DNA from: Pelomyxa schiedti | Lineage: Eukaryota > Evosea > Pelobiontida > Pelomyxidae | NCBI GenBank assembly: GCA_020536535.1 | Contig: JAHLWZ010000222.1 | Location: 1 to 64,000, forward strand | DNA length: 64,000 nt | Reading direction: 5' to 3' | Shown here: one piece after another, positions 1 to 9,333 of the stretch | Numbering within the stretch: position 1 is the first letter of the stretch | Layout: each line of letters opens with the position of its first letter | Position numbers and translations under genes: made by a program | Notes under the pieces: model-generated | Told to the model about the DNA's origin: nothing | Databases searched by the model: none | Seen by the model: the letters and a program-made list of their open reading frames with translations, nothing else

Positions 1-461
1 GTAAATTTCTCATGAGAGCTAATGAAGTTCATCTTTCCTGCAGCTGCCTTGTTACCAGCTGCGTGGTGGACTGCTATCATAGGCTTGCTTTTGACTGTCC
101 TGTTACCAGTCTTCGCTGCCACATCGTTACCAGCGTCGCAAACCACTGCCAACTTGTCGGGAGTGGCCCAGGTGACTGACTTGTTACCAGTCCTGGCTGT
201 TGCTCCAACAACAGTGCTTTCATTATTATCAGCTGTCCGAGAGTTACCAGCTGATCCAGCTGTCCGAGAGTTACCAGCTGGACTTATTTCAGAGCTCTGA
301 TTATCTTTATTGCTTGCCATAGCAGTCCTTGAAGCTTCAACTTCATTGTGTACTCTTGAAAGTTCCTGTTCATCGCTCTCAGTACCCCTTTGTCCACGGA
401 AGGTATGGTTTCTCCCCAGAGTAAGGTTGCCTCCCTCACCCCAACTCCAGGGCTCATCTAA
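1..461 (-). CDS. Retroelement ORF downstream of gag (partial, runs off window)
   Basis: This reading frame is open from the gag stop to the window edge with no stop codon and lies in the -1 frame relative to gag. It is hydrophilic and holds six short (A/T)GN motifs, so it looks like a spacer before pol. I see no protease DTG, reverse transcriptase or integrase motif; those would lie beyond base 1. It has no ATG of its own near the gag junction, which fits translation by frameshift from gag. That it is the start of pol is inference from position. Confidence 0.5.
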
Positions 462-1855
462 AAATTTCGCTGGAAAGAGCTGCTCCCATGTGCAGCTCCC
501 CCTTCATATGGGCAATGTCTTGCGAAGTGACCTGGCTCATTACACTGGAAGCAGATGAGGGCTTGGCTATTCCGCATTCCCTTGGGTGTTGTTGTGGCAC
601 CCCTGCCTTGCGTGGGGCCCCGGCTGAATGTCTGCCTTGAGCCTCTCTGATAAAAGCCACCTCTCACAGCTCCTCGGACCACTACACCTCCTCTGCCTCT
701 CATATGTCCTCGCCTTGGCACACCCCTCTGGGAATTTACAAAGTGCACAACATCCGGCTTAACTGTGCTCTTGGCGGGGCTGTCCACCTTGGGGAATTTG
801 TCTGGTTCGCGGAGGTAATAGCAGCCCACACAATCAGCTAATTCCTTGAAGGTAGAAAATTGCGGGTGAATTACCTCTATTGTTTTGAGCCAATCATCTG
901 GGAGTAGCCGCTTGAAATTCTGTACCAACCCAAACTCTGAGGCTGTTCCTGCCGCCTCCAAGTACACTCTGCGGAATCGGCTTATCATTGTATGCCAGTC
1001 TTCATTCTGATTCATACGGAAATGATCAAGTTTCAGGGTGGCCCCCTTTGACAAGCTGGTGTCAAAGTTGTCTACGATCGCCTGCAGGATTCCCTCAACA
1101 GTTTGTTCTGTCTCTGTGCTTGTAGCCACACTTGCTGGTTCCCCTTTAAGTGTATGATACAGTGCCAGCAAAACTTGGTTCTCAGAGAATCCTTCCATGA
1201 GCTTCTGACAGTGTATCAGCCACTGGTGTACATTGATGTTCTCTGGTCCCAACGCAGGTAGTTTGAGCTTATTCTTGTTATCCTTGGATGCTAATCGGAA
1301 CTCCATTGTTGTGTGTGTGTTAGGAAGTGTAATAGAGAACATGGTTTCTTCCGCTTCTTCTTCTTCTGGCATCTCCCTGCTCTGTGTGGAAGTTACGGCT
1401 GGGTCTTGCAGTGGTTTCCTCACGCGGCTTCCACTCAGCTTCCCAGTGATGTTTGCGATCAGAGTCTTCTCCATTGCAGCTATTCTTTCATCTATCTGGT
1501 GGTTCACCAGCTGCAGTAGACCCGGTTCCTCAGCTCCTCCTTGTGCGCTTGCTGTTTTATTCCCAGCCAGTGGCTCTGCCAGCTCGTCTTGTTGTGTTGT
1601 GCTTGTTGATGTGCCCCTCTCTGTAGTGCCAATATTGTCTCTTGCAAGCGGGCTTGGGAGTGGAGTGTGACGGGCTGGAAAGAGCCAATACCCAGATTGG
1701 TTATTTGCCAATGGGGTTGGTGGTGGTGTTCTTCGCTGATGTTCTTCAGCTGTGTCACCAGACCGTGATTCAGGTCTGTCAGAAACCGCACCTCCAGATG
1801 TGAGTGGCACGTCCTCACGGGGAGTGACTGCTGCACTCGTTGTTGTAGTGGTCAT
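458..1855 (-). CDS. Gag-like nucleocapsid protein of an LTR-type retroelement
   Basis: A 465-aa intron-free protein. The N-terminal ~170 residues are Thr/Ser/Pro-rich. A central globular part (~200-350) includes segments typical of Ty3/gypsy-type gag capsids (a W-rich helix near 'VHQWLIHC' and a 'DHFRMNQNEDWHTMISRFR' stretch). It ends in an Arg/Gly-rich tract and one CCHC zinc knuckle (C-FQ-C-NEPG-H-FARH-C, about residue 435-450), the RNA-binding signature of nucleocapsid. The start is the ATG at 1855. The C-terminus abuts a slippery heptamer leading into the next ORF. LTRs and primer-binding site were not identified, so the superfamily is inferred from the gag architecture. Confidence 0.8.
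   Translation of the reverse strand: MTTTTTSAAVTPREDVPLTSGGAVSDRPESRSGDTAEEHQRRTPPPTPLANNQSGYWLFPARHTPLPSPLARDNIGTTERGTSTSTTQQDELAEPLAGNKTASAQGGAEEPGLLQLVNHQIDERIAAMEKTLIANITGKLSGSRVRKPLQDPAVTSTQSREMPEEEEAEETMFSITLPNTHTTMEFRLASKDNKNKLKLPALGPENINVHQWLIHCQKLMEGFSENQVLLALYHTLKGEPASVATSTETEQTVEGILQAIVDNFDTSLSKGATLKLDHFRMNQNEDWHTMISRFRRVYLEAAGTASEFGLVQNFKRLLPDDWLKTIEVIHPQFSTFKELADCVGCYYLREPDKFPKVDSPAKSTVKPDVVHFVNSQRGVPRRGHMRGRGGVVVRGAVRGGFYQRGSRQTFSRGPTQGRGATTTPKGMRNSQALICFQCNEPGHFARHCPYEGGAAHGSSSFQRNF
461..467 (-). promoter_or_regulatory. Candidate -1 ribosomal frameshift heptamer at the gag stop
   Basis: On the minus strand the gag frame ends cgA AAT TTT TAG. The seven bases A AAT TTT fit the X XXY YYZ slippery pattern, sit in the correct phase and directly precede the stop. 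A -1 slip reads TTA next and enters the frame that stays open to the window edge. No downstream pseudoknot was worked out. Confidence 0.55.
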
Positions 1856-2520
1856 TTTGAAAGGGAAGAAGAATGTATTTATTATTTTACTTGTTCTGAG
1901 GTGAGTGAAAGCAGTGTTGCTTATAAGCCCAGAGTCCCATGAATTCTGAGTATTCTGTGGACGCGATGCACAGCGTCAGGTGCCATGGAATTCCTGGAAG
2001 TTGTCCGACTTCTGTGGGTTGCTCTGTGCTGACACCGCGATTCCCTTTTTCGGGAAGTCATCACTTTCACAGGGGTGCGGGGTGCGCGGGGCGCGGGGCG
2101 CGTGGTGCGTGGGGTGCAGGGTGCAGGGCGGCTTCTGCCAACAGTATATTTATTTGTTTATCGAGCTATTTTATTTAAATAAAATTAAATAAATTTAATT
2201 AATTTTATACTGTTTAATTATATTTATTTATTTTGTTTTTTTTTTATTTTATTTTATTTAGTTACTTATTCTTTTCTTTTTAGTTGTATGCAATGGACAC
2301 AGTGGTATGTTTCCGTTTGTGTTTTAAGTCTTCCTCTATCCCACTAGGGCCATCCATGCTTGTCACACTTAAATGGATGGCTCAAGCTGGAGCCTGCATG
2401 TATGTTCTGTCTTCTCTGTTTTTATTTTTCGATTTTTCACCCCAAAAACCAGGTGGTGTGGGTATCATGGAAGCATCACTGGCCTTCTGATCTCCAGCAG
2501 TTTGGCCACTAGTCTGTGGC
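1856..2520. repeat. Retroelement 5' flank, G-rich and AT-rich low-complexity DNA
   Basis: No supportable gene. A G/C-rich tract of short GTGCG/GGGGCGC units lies at about 2070-2135, and an extreme A/T tract (TTTAA/TTTATT) at about 2150-2285. The part next to 1856 should contain the 5' leader and LTR of the retroelement, but I could not define LTR ends. Confidence 0.45.
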
Positions 2521-2524
2521 TTCT

Positions 2525-2549
2525 TCTTTCTTTCTTTCTTTCTTTCTTC
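2525..2549. repeat. (CTTT)n microsatellite
   Basis: A run of TTTC/CTTT units after 'gtggcttct', inside a pyrimidine-rich region. The surrounding 2500-3400 stretch has several diverged 'CACTGGTATGTGGCTTCTT'-like units and no convincing coding sequence. Confidence 0.7.
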
Positions 2550-3031
2550 TTCCCAGTGTTGCACAGTGCTAGCGTTTTCGGCATTCCCGGCACAAGCGAC
2601 ACTGGTATGTGTCTCCTTTTTTTATTTTTCAGTCTCTCACCTCTATTATTATAGATGGTGCCTTGCCAGCTTCGTAGCTGAGAGCCTGTCACCAATTTAC
2701 ATCCCCTCTCCCCTTTTATCTTCACCACACTCAACAATTTTAACAGATGCCAGAAGGACTGGCATCCACCTCCACACCCGCCACCCTCTTGCCCTTGTGC
2801 ACCCCACTCTATCTCACATCTGTGCTCTGTGCCACTGCTGTGCTCCTCTACCCTCACCTCTGTGCCCTGGCCTGATGCCCATTTCGGACATCAGGCAAAA
2901 AAAAAATTTTTTTTTAAAGTTATATGAGTACCACGAGCTCCGTAAGGATTGAGGCAACCAACAGCCACGTTCTGGCATGGTGTGGTACCACACGGACCCC
3001 AGAAGGAAGAAAATAATTAAGAGATTAAAAG

Positions 3032-3081
3032 GAAAAAATTGTAAAATGACCGCCCCGGGGCGGTCATTTTACAATTTTTTC
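3032..3081. repeat. 50-bp perfect palindrome
   Basis: Every base from 3032 to 3056 pairs with 3057-3081, with no loop. The core is CCGCCCCGGGGCGG flanked by AAAATGA/TCATTTT and TTGT/ACAA. Related arms follow at about 3096-3130 (with a short spacer) and 3147-3172. Such fold-back DNA is typical of a MITE or foldback-element end; no element boundaries or target duplications were recognised. Confidence 0.85.
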
Positions 3082-3647
3082 TTTATTGTCAAACGACCGC
3101 CCCCAAAACGATGGGGCGGTCATTTTACAATTTTCCTGTGGTTTTTCCTCTATGTAAAATGACCGCCCCTGGGCTCCAGATATGCCCCCTACAGCATTGC
3201 CGCACCCCTTTAATGTATTTCCGAGCCTTCCACTGGTATGTGGCTTCTTGTTTCTTTGTTTTCTTTTTCCCATAGCACTGGTACACTGGTATGCTTTTTT
3301 TTTTTTTACACTTAAGTGGTCAACTTGCCTGCTGCTGACATGACAACCACCGACGTACATCCTTCTCCTTTTTTGTCATTGCTGAACAGTTGTAGGTACC
3401 GGACTGACCAACCCCAACTCCCCTAACCCACTCTCCCGCTTTTCCGCTTTCCAACTACCACACTTTACTGTGACGGGTGCACAACCAGGCCCAAATTTCC
3501 CTTCTTCCTCTTTCACTCTCATGCGTATTTACAACGTTTACTTCTCTCCAAAATGTGGATTTAAAAAAACGTGGCACGATTTTTGGGACTGCCCAAACTT
3601 TTTCGGTGTGCACACGATCAAAAAACGAGCGTTTTTCTGGGAAAACA

Positions 3648-3838
3648 GTGTGCACACAGTTTGCAGCACGCCAACGGCCAACAGACACACCAATGTGCTT
3701 CCCACCCCAAAAAAATCAGGCACAGCCTGGACCATTTTTTTGTTTTTGTCGATTTGGGTCCGATCGGACTTTCTACACTCTTTCACGCGCGAGATGGTTC
3801 GGTCCTGAATGCTTTGTGATGGTGTTCAGGACCGTGTG
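3648..3838 (+). repeat. Left inverted repeat arm (191 bp)
   Basis: Matches the reverse complement of 6924-7114 with two mismatches and no gaps. It begins with the self-complementary decamer GTGTGCACAC and ends 73 bp from the transposase stop codon. Confidence 0.92.
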
Positions 3839-3911
3839 TGTTTGAGTGCATTTTCTTATACTTAGTGTTATGGGCTTGTTTCTGCGAAAAGTGAAAGACA
3901 CCAATCGATTC

Positions 3912-6701
3912 TCAAACACCTGATCTGGGGTGGGATCCCTTTTCTCGGCGGGCTCTGTATCTGGTTTGGTAGGTTGTTTGGGAGGGCAGTGGGCTTGTTT
4001 GAGAGTGTTGTTGTTTCTTCCTTTTTTTCTGTGTGGGTGTTTCTGGCTGCTGATTGTCAGGCTGCAAAGGTGGGGAATATCCCTGAGGGTGGTGAAGGGA
4101 TTGAACTCCTACTTGTGGAGTGGGAAGTTGTTCCATGAGAGATGGAGGTGGTGTTTGGGGAATGGATTGTGGTGGAGTTGGAGGATGAGGAACAGGCAGT
4201 GGTGGAGGAATAGGCTGTTGTGGTGTTTGAGCTGGGGTTGTTGAAAGGGTTTCACCATGGAAATCTAGTGTTTCTTGTGGCACAGGAACATCTGTACTTG
4301 AAGGTGGAGGACGCTGTGCAGATGAATAAATACATTGTAGAGAGAGAGCCTGTGAGGGAACCATGAAGGATTGGGAAGAAACTGAAGAAAACATTGTTGT
4401 TGCTGGATGTGGTAACATGGTGTGATTCTGGTGGATATCAGTCTGCCATGGATCAGGAGGCTGTTGAGACATTGGTTGCAGTCCAAACTCTTGATTAACA
4501 GTGTCTGTTGACACCAGAGCATGAGGTAGATTGACAGAGATCTCCTGTCGTTTCCTTGAATTTGGGTGTGCATGAGCATCATAAAAATGCCATTGCTCAG
4601 TCCACTTCACTTGTTCAGAGAGGGTCAATTTTTCTTTACTAGCTTTCTTTTTAGCAAGTTGGAACTGTTCCAGAGAATACTGAGTTGAACTCTGGTGTAT
4701 AAGATCACACAAGGTAATGATATTACCTTTGGTTGGAGAGAAACTGTCAGAAGCAGCTGCTGTTGGTGAAGAAGAGGCATGTCGAATTGGAAGCATGTTG
4801 TTCAATAGGTTCAACATTTTTCCTTCCAATTGGATATTGCTAGATTGTGGGGCAACCTGGAGGACAGTATCTAACAAGTTGAAGGAACTCTCCACCTTCT
4901 GTGTGGAGATTGGTTGTGTGAAGCAATACTCTTTGCGGAATTTGTCTAGTGCTCCATCTGGGGTGATTTTCACAGCTTTGTTACTGACACATGTCAGCAG
5001 TTCAGCATAGAGCTGAGGCCATCTCACCAAAAATTTGTGTATCTCCTCCACAGGGGTTTGGATGATGCTGGAAAAAGCTGATTTCATCCTCTCTGATTTG
5101 GATAACTTGCCTTCATTGGTGTGAATAAGCAACTTGGCAACAGTATAGCATGAATCATCATCTCCCAATGCAACCATTACCTGTGGAAAACTTGTCCAAG
5201 GATCAAAGTATTCCTTGACAGCAGTGTCATAGGCTTTGAGGAACTTGTTACCCATCCCTTGAGCTTGGGAAGGTGTTTGAGAAGGAAGGTGTGTTGTTTT
5301 GGGAAATTGCTCATGACCACCATGTTTCTCCATATCCACTTGCATGTCTCCAAGCTTCCCTTTCCACTCTTGGATCTGGGAGATGGTTAAAAGAAGGAGT
5401 AAATGTGAAACAACAACTTTCTTTGGAAGCAAATGTGCCTTAAAAGATGCTGGCAAGTTGTGCAATCTGTCAGGTGCTTCTAGCCACTCAGTGAGTTCAA
5501 TGTGAAAGGGAGCAAATTCGTAGAGAAAAGAAAGCTGCATGCGCAGAGTCTGGTTTTTTAACCAAGCAATCATAGTGGCACAAGTATCTCTCAAAGAATG
5601 GCGACTGCTCAGGTAGTGTGAATTGATATGCTCAAAAAAAAGGAGCAACTGTGGAATTCTCTCTTCAACCCAAATAGCAGCTTTGAGAACTGTAAGCCAA
5701 CGTGTGGGTATTGGTCGTGGAATGGTTGTCTTGTCTTTCACTGGTTGGTGTCTCTCCTCACATAAACTGTAAAAATTGGTTGTTGCTTCAGTGCCATTCA
5801 GTCCCTCATTGAAAATCCAGTAAATGTGGTACAGCATTGCAACAGCATTTGCATTTGGGGAGTTACGGGGACAGGCACCTGGTGTGTGTTTCTTTTGAGA
5901 GATGTTAAACCCTTGAGTCATTCCATGAAGCAAGGCCAGATTTGCTCCATGGAGCAGACAGCCAGTTGGTTGACACAAAGTAGTGTCAAGTTTCTCTTTC
6001 ACCAAAGCTATGGTTCCCCCAATTTCTCCTTGCATGCCAGAACAGTTATCTGCAATGAAGGTAGCTGGTGGCACTGCAGAAAGACCCACCTTCTCCAATG
6101 TTTCTACCACTTGGTCAGAGAGTAATTCAGCAGAACAAGAAGTAGTAAATGTGTAACTCAGAAGCTTGTACACAGTGGTTTGTGCTTCAGTGGAATAAAA
6201 AGAAATAAAAATTGGAATGAAGCTTTGATGACGCCTCTTGGATTCATCCATCAAGAGATGATAAGTGGAGACCCCTTGTAACTCTGCAGCAAGGTGTTGT
6301 TGATCCAACTCATTCAAAGCACCAATAATCCTTGGGATGTCAGTGCGAGATGGTAAGGCTTTCACATCCACAGGTTGACCAGTGATGCAACACTGATGTT
6401 ATGGTTAAATGATTGTATAGTTCAGAAAAACATATGCATAAGCAGCAGCAAGAACTTCAGGTAGCTTTTTGGCACTAATGTAAGTGGATAACCAACGAAT
6501 GAACACAGCTTGTGTTACAGGATCTGCTGTAACAGGGCAATAATTGTTCTGTGGTTGCAAATGGAGCTCCTTACGGCAAGCTGCTTCAACAACTTCAGTA
6601 ATAGGCTTTCCTTTTGCTGTTGCCAGCTTTTTTAACTGCTCATAAACAAAATCACAAATGTAAACATGTTTAGAGCTAGCACGTGTTTTTCTAGTTGACA
6701 T
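3912..6701 (-). CDS. hAT-like transposase (two exons)
   Basis: Exon 1 (6701-6432) starts at ATG 6701; a 39-nt GT-AG intron (6431-6393) removes two in-frame stops; exon 2 runs to 3912. The two exons share phase, giving about 915 aa. The RNase H-like core is visible in exon 2: an acidic 'LLMDESK' strand, 'FIADNCSGMQG', a hAT-type C-x2-H motif in 'CLLHGANLALLHG', and 'PTRWLTVLKA', matching the hAT 'TRW' block. The C-terminal ~200 residues are Gln/Pro-rich and end basic. I see no BED zinc finger; the N-terminal ~100 residues are a different small domain. The hAT assignment rests on motif order, and the 191-bp arms are far longer than usual hAT ends. Confidence 0.65.
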
Positions 6702-6923
6702 TGTCTAAACAACCAAAAAAAAAAAAGACAAATGTTAGTTAAACACCCTACCATAGCATCACACAAAACTGTTTCAAGTTTCTCTCAGACAGAGTCTTGG
6801 CTTCGCGGTACAATGTTTGTCTTAACTCGGGGTTTCCGATTAATCGGGTTTTTTTTAAGGGAAAAAGTTTTGATTATGCTTGGGGGGTCCTTGTCTATTG
6901 TGTGCTCTGCCAAATACAAAAAC

Positions 6924-7114
6924 CACACGGTCCTGAACACCATCACAAAGCATTCAGGACCGAACCATCTCGCGCGTGAAAGAGTGTAGAAAGTCCGATC
7001 GGACCCAAATCGACAAAAACAAAAAAATGGTCCAGGCTGTGCCTGATTTTTTTGGGGTGGGAAGCACATTGGTGTGTCTGTCGGCCGTTGGCGTGGTGCA
7101 AACTGTGTGCACAC
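6924..7114 (-). repeat. Right inverted repeat arm (191 bp)
   Basis: Inverted partner of 3648-3838. It lies ~220 bp upstream of the transposase start, so it likely contains the transposase promoter. Three GTGTGCACAC decamers lie at 7105, 7151 and 7328. Confidence 0.92.
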
Positions 7115-7464
7115 CCCGCGATCGGGGGAATTTTTTTTCCCCTTCATTTGGTGTGCACACAAACGAAAAGGAAAAAAAATTAGGTTTTTGGCTGTTCTCA
7201 GCATCCAGCCCACGCTGAGTCCTGCAAACGGTTGCACCCCGTGGCCGATGGTCTTGTAGAAAACGCCTTTTTTTTCCGTCTCAGTTCCTCGTCTCTGGAC
7301 TGAGAAAACTAATAAACCCGATAAAAAGTGTGCACACTTGGGCAGTCCCAGACATTGGCATCGCGCATAGAAACAGAACGCCCCAACAGACATTTCTCAT
7401 CTGCGGAACAAAAAGAAAAAGAAAAGGGAAAAAGAAAAAGGGAAAAAAAATTAACAGTTAAGAG

Positions 7465-8105
7465 ATGGCAAAGTGGTTTTATAAAGGAGACCTCAGGTAG
7501 TACGTCTGGCCGTTTTTTTCCCCCCAATATCGTGTCACTGACAGCAAGGAGGTTTAAAGGCGATGATGGTTGGGAGCCCTACACGTACGCGGACTCGGCT
7601 AAACTGGAAGACGCCTACCAGGTGTGCTGAATGTTGTTTTTGTTTTCCTCCAGTATACTCATTTTATGGTAGGAGGACAAAACAACAGTGAAACTCAACT
7701 CTAAATATCGTGTTAATTTGCCAGAAATGTATCAATACAGGTAGAGGAGTACTTAGGTTGGCATATCTTCTAAGAACTTCCTGTAGGACAGATGACGAAA
7801 GTAGACAAAGGCCAATCAAACGGGTGGTTGAAGCCAAACCAAAGAAACCAAAGGAAAAGACAAAACGTGTATGGTCCCTCCCTGGAACTAATTATAGTCC
7901 CAAATACACACCCATCTAAACCTTCCACTTCTTCTCACCATTTTTAATACAGGTGTGTGTTGTTGTACAAAGGACGGGAACAAACGTGGATGTACTGGGA
8001 GTTTATAAAACTCTGGCAGGAGCCAAGCACAAACAGGACAAGAGTCTCGCCAAGGGGATATACGATTCCGTTGTTATTATAGAGAAGTACATGTCATCTT
8101 CCTGA
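7465..8105 (+). CDS. Small WWE-domain protein
   Basis: A five-exon model starting at ATG 7465. Phased introns (one ending CAAGGAG, then GTGTGC..GTAG, GTAGAGG..TGTAG, GTATGG..ACAG) join 'WFYKGD', 'GWEPYTYADS', 'LEDAYQ', 'KYRVNLPEMYQYR' and 'RPIKRVV'. This order (two Trp, E-x2-Y, Y-x-V-x5-M-x-Q, R-x-I-x-R) is the WWE fold, which binds ADP-ribose derivatives in ubiquitin and PARP pathways. A Lys-rich linker and a ~50-residue tail follow, ending MSSS at 8105. No RING, HECT or PARP domain is attached, so it would act as a stand-alone reader or adaptor (inference). Alternatively it is one end of a larger gene disturbed by the nearby transposon. Confidence 0.55.
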
Positions 8106-8219
8106 CTTCAGTACTTCTTCACGCCCGGGAGTTACTTTAATCAACAACGAATTTGATGACATTTTTCTCCTCTTTTTTCGACAACACAAGTTAAAAAAAA
8201 TAAACGAAAATAAACGACG

Positions 8220-9245
8220 ATGGAGGACGCGAAGATGGTCTTGCTTGGCGACACAAGTACGCTGAGATCTACGGTTGTTTATTACGTCTCATTGTGTGTG
8301 AAGGCGTGGGGAAAACCGCACTGGCCCAGCGGTTTGTGAATGAGGCTTTCACTGGGGACTTGACAACTACAATTGGCGCTTCCTATTTTTCGAAGCAAAT
8401 GTACTCCCCAATCCAGTTTGGTGAGTCACGAACATTTCTCTTAGGTTCGTCGAGGGGATAGGTTTGAGGTTGCAGATATGGGACACGGTGAGTGGTTTAT
8501 TACTTTCATTTTGCAAGTTAGCTGACGTGTCCTTCTTTTAGGCTGGACAAGAAAGGTTAGCTTTTCAACCATTTCAGGGTCAATTCACTTAATTGGTGAC
8601 CACCTCTCTCCAAACAGATTTAGATCTCTCGTATAACCTTCCTCATTAAAACCAACACAATTAAAATCCCACAAAGGGACGCATGTATTACCGAGGGGCA
8701 AATGCAGCACTTCTTGTGTCAGTTTTCTTTTCTCGCACCTTCTTAGATCGATCTTACCATTCACAGGTATGACTGTACTGTTAAGAGTAGTTTTGCAAAA
8801 GCAAAGGAATGGGTCACAGGTTATACCCTTCTATGGTAGCTTTGTTCTAACCACCGGAACACAAGAGTTGAAAGCCAATGCACCAGAAAATATTGGTTTT
8901 TTTTTAAAACCTGTTGAATCAAATCTAACCCTGCCTTGACAACAGTTATTGCTATTGCTGGAGCCAAGTGTGATTTGTGTGCTAGTGCAACGAATCAAGA
9001 AGAAATTGCTGCACTCAAAGCTGAAGCACAGGCCTATGCAACCGAAATGAAAGCAATTTGGGGAGAAACGTCTGCCAAAATGAATATTGGTAACTACACC
9101 CATCAACTTGTGGTACCAATTGACATGTGTAGGTGTTGAGGATATTTTTAATCGAATCACCCACGAAATTGTGAACCGTGGCTCTTTTAAAGTTGATTCT
9201 GGTGCTGTACCTCTCCACACAAAGAGCTCATGGGGTTGTTGTTAG
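8220..9245 (+). CDS. Rab-family small GTPase with altered G4 motif
   Basis: A membrane-traffic GTPase spread over about seven short exons. The exons spell the P-loop GDTSVGKT, the switch I TIGASYF, the WDTAGQER box (split by introns), 'MYYRGANAALLV', 'YDCTVKSSFAKAKEWV', the G4 region and the G5 ETSAK box. It ends in Cys-Cys at 9237-9242, the geranylgeranylation signal. G4 reads GAKCDL instead of GNKxDL: the Asn that contacts guanine is replaced by Ala in the genomic codon GCC. The first intron (GTACGC..GAAG) and the ETSAK/GVEDIF intron were phase-checked. The gene converges on the Crinkler-type gene 89 bp downstream. Confidence 0.85.
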
Positions 9246-9333
9246 TTGTGTAAAAGAAGGGTGTAAAATATTTCCCCAAAAGGAGTAGAAATTGTTGTTG
9301 TGGCCCTCAGGCTCCAAATAACCAGTTTTTTAC

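Larger units (their letters stand above)
3584..7349. mobile_element. hAT-like DNA transposon with long inverted repeats
   Basis: An element bounded by long terminal inverted repeats around one transposase gene. Nearly identical 191-bp inverted arms lie at 3648-3838 and 6924-7114. Outside them both ends carry a second shared block (gggactgcccaa next to GTGTGCACAC) at 3585-3615 and 7328-7348, so the true ends lie at or slightly beyond these positions. I could not identify a target-site duplication. The near-identity of the arms and the open transposase frame suggest recent activity (inference). The right end sits only ~115 bp from the start of the WWE gene. Confidence 0.7.
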
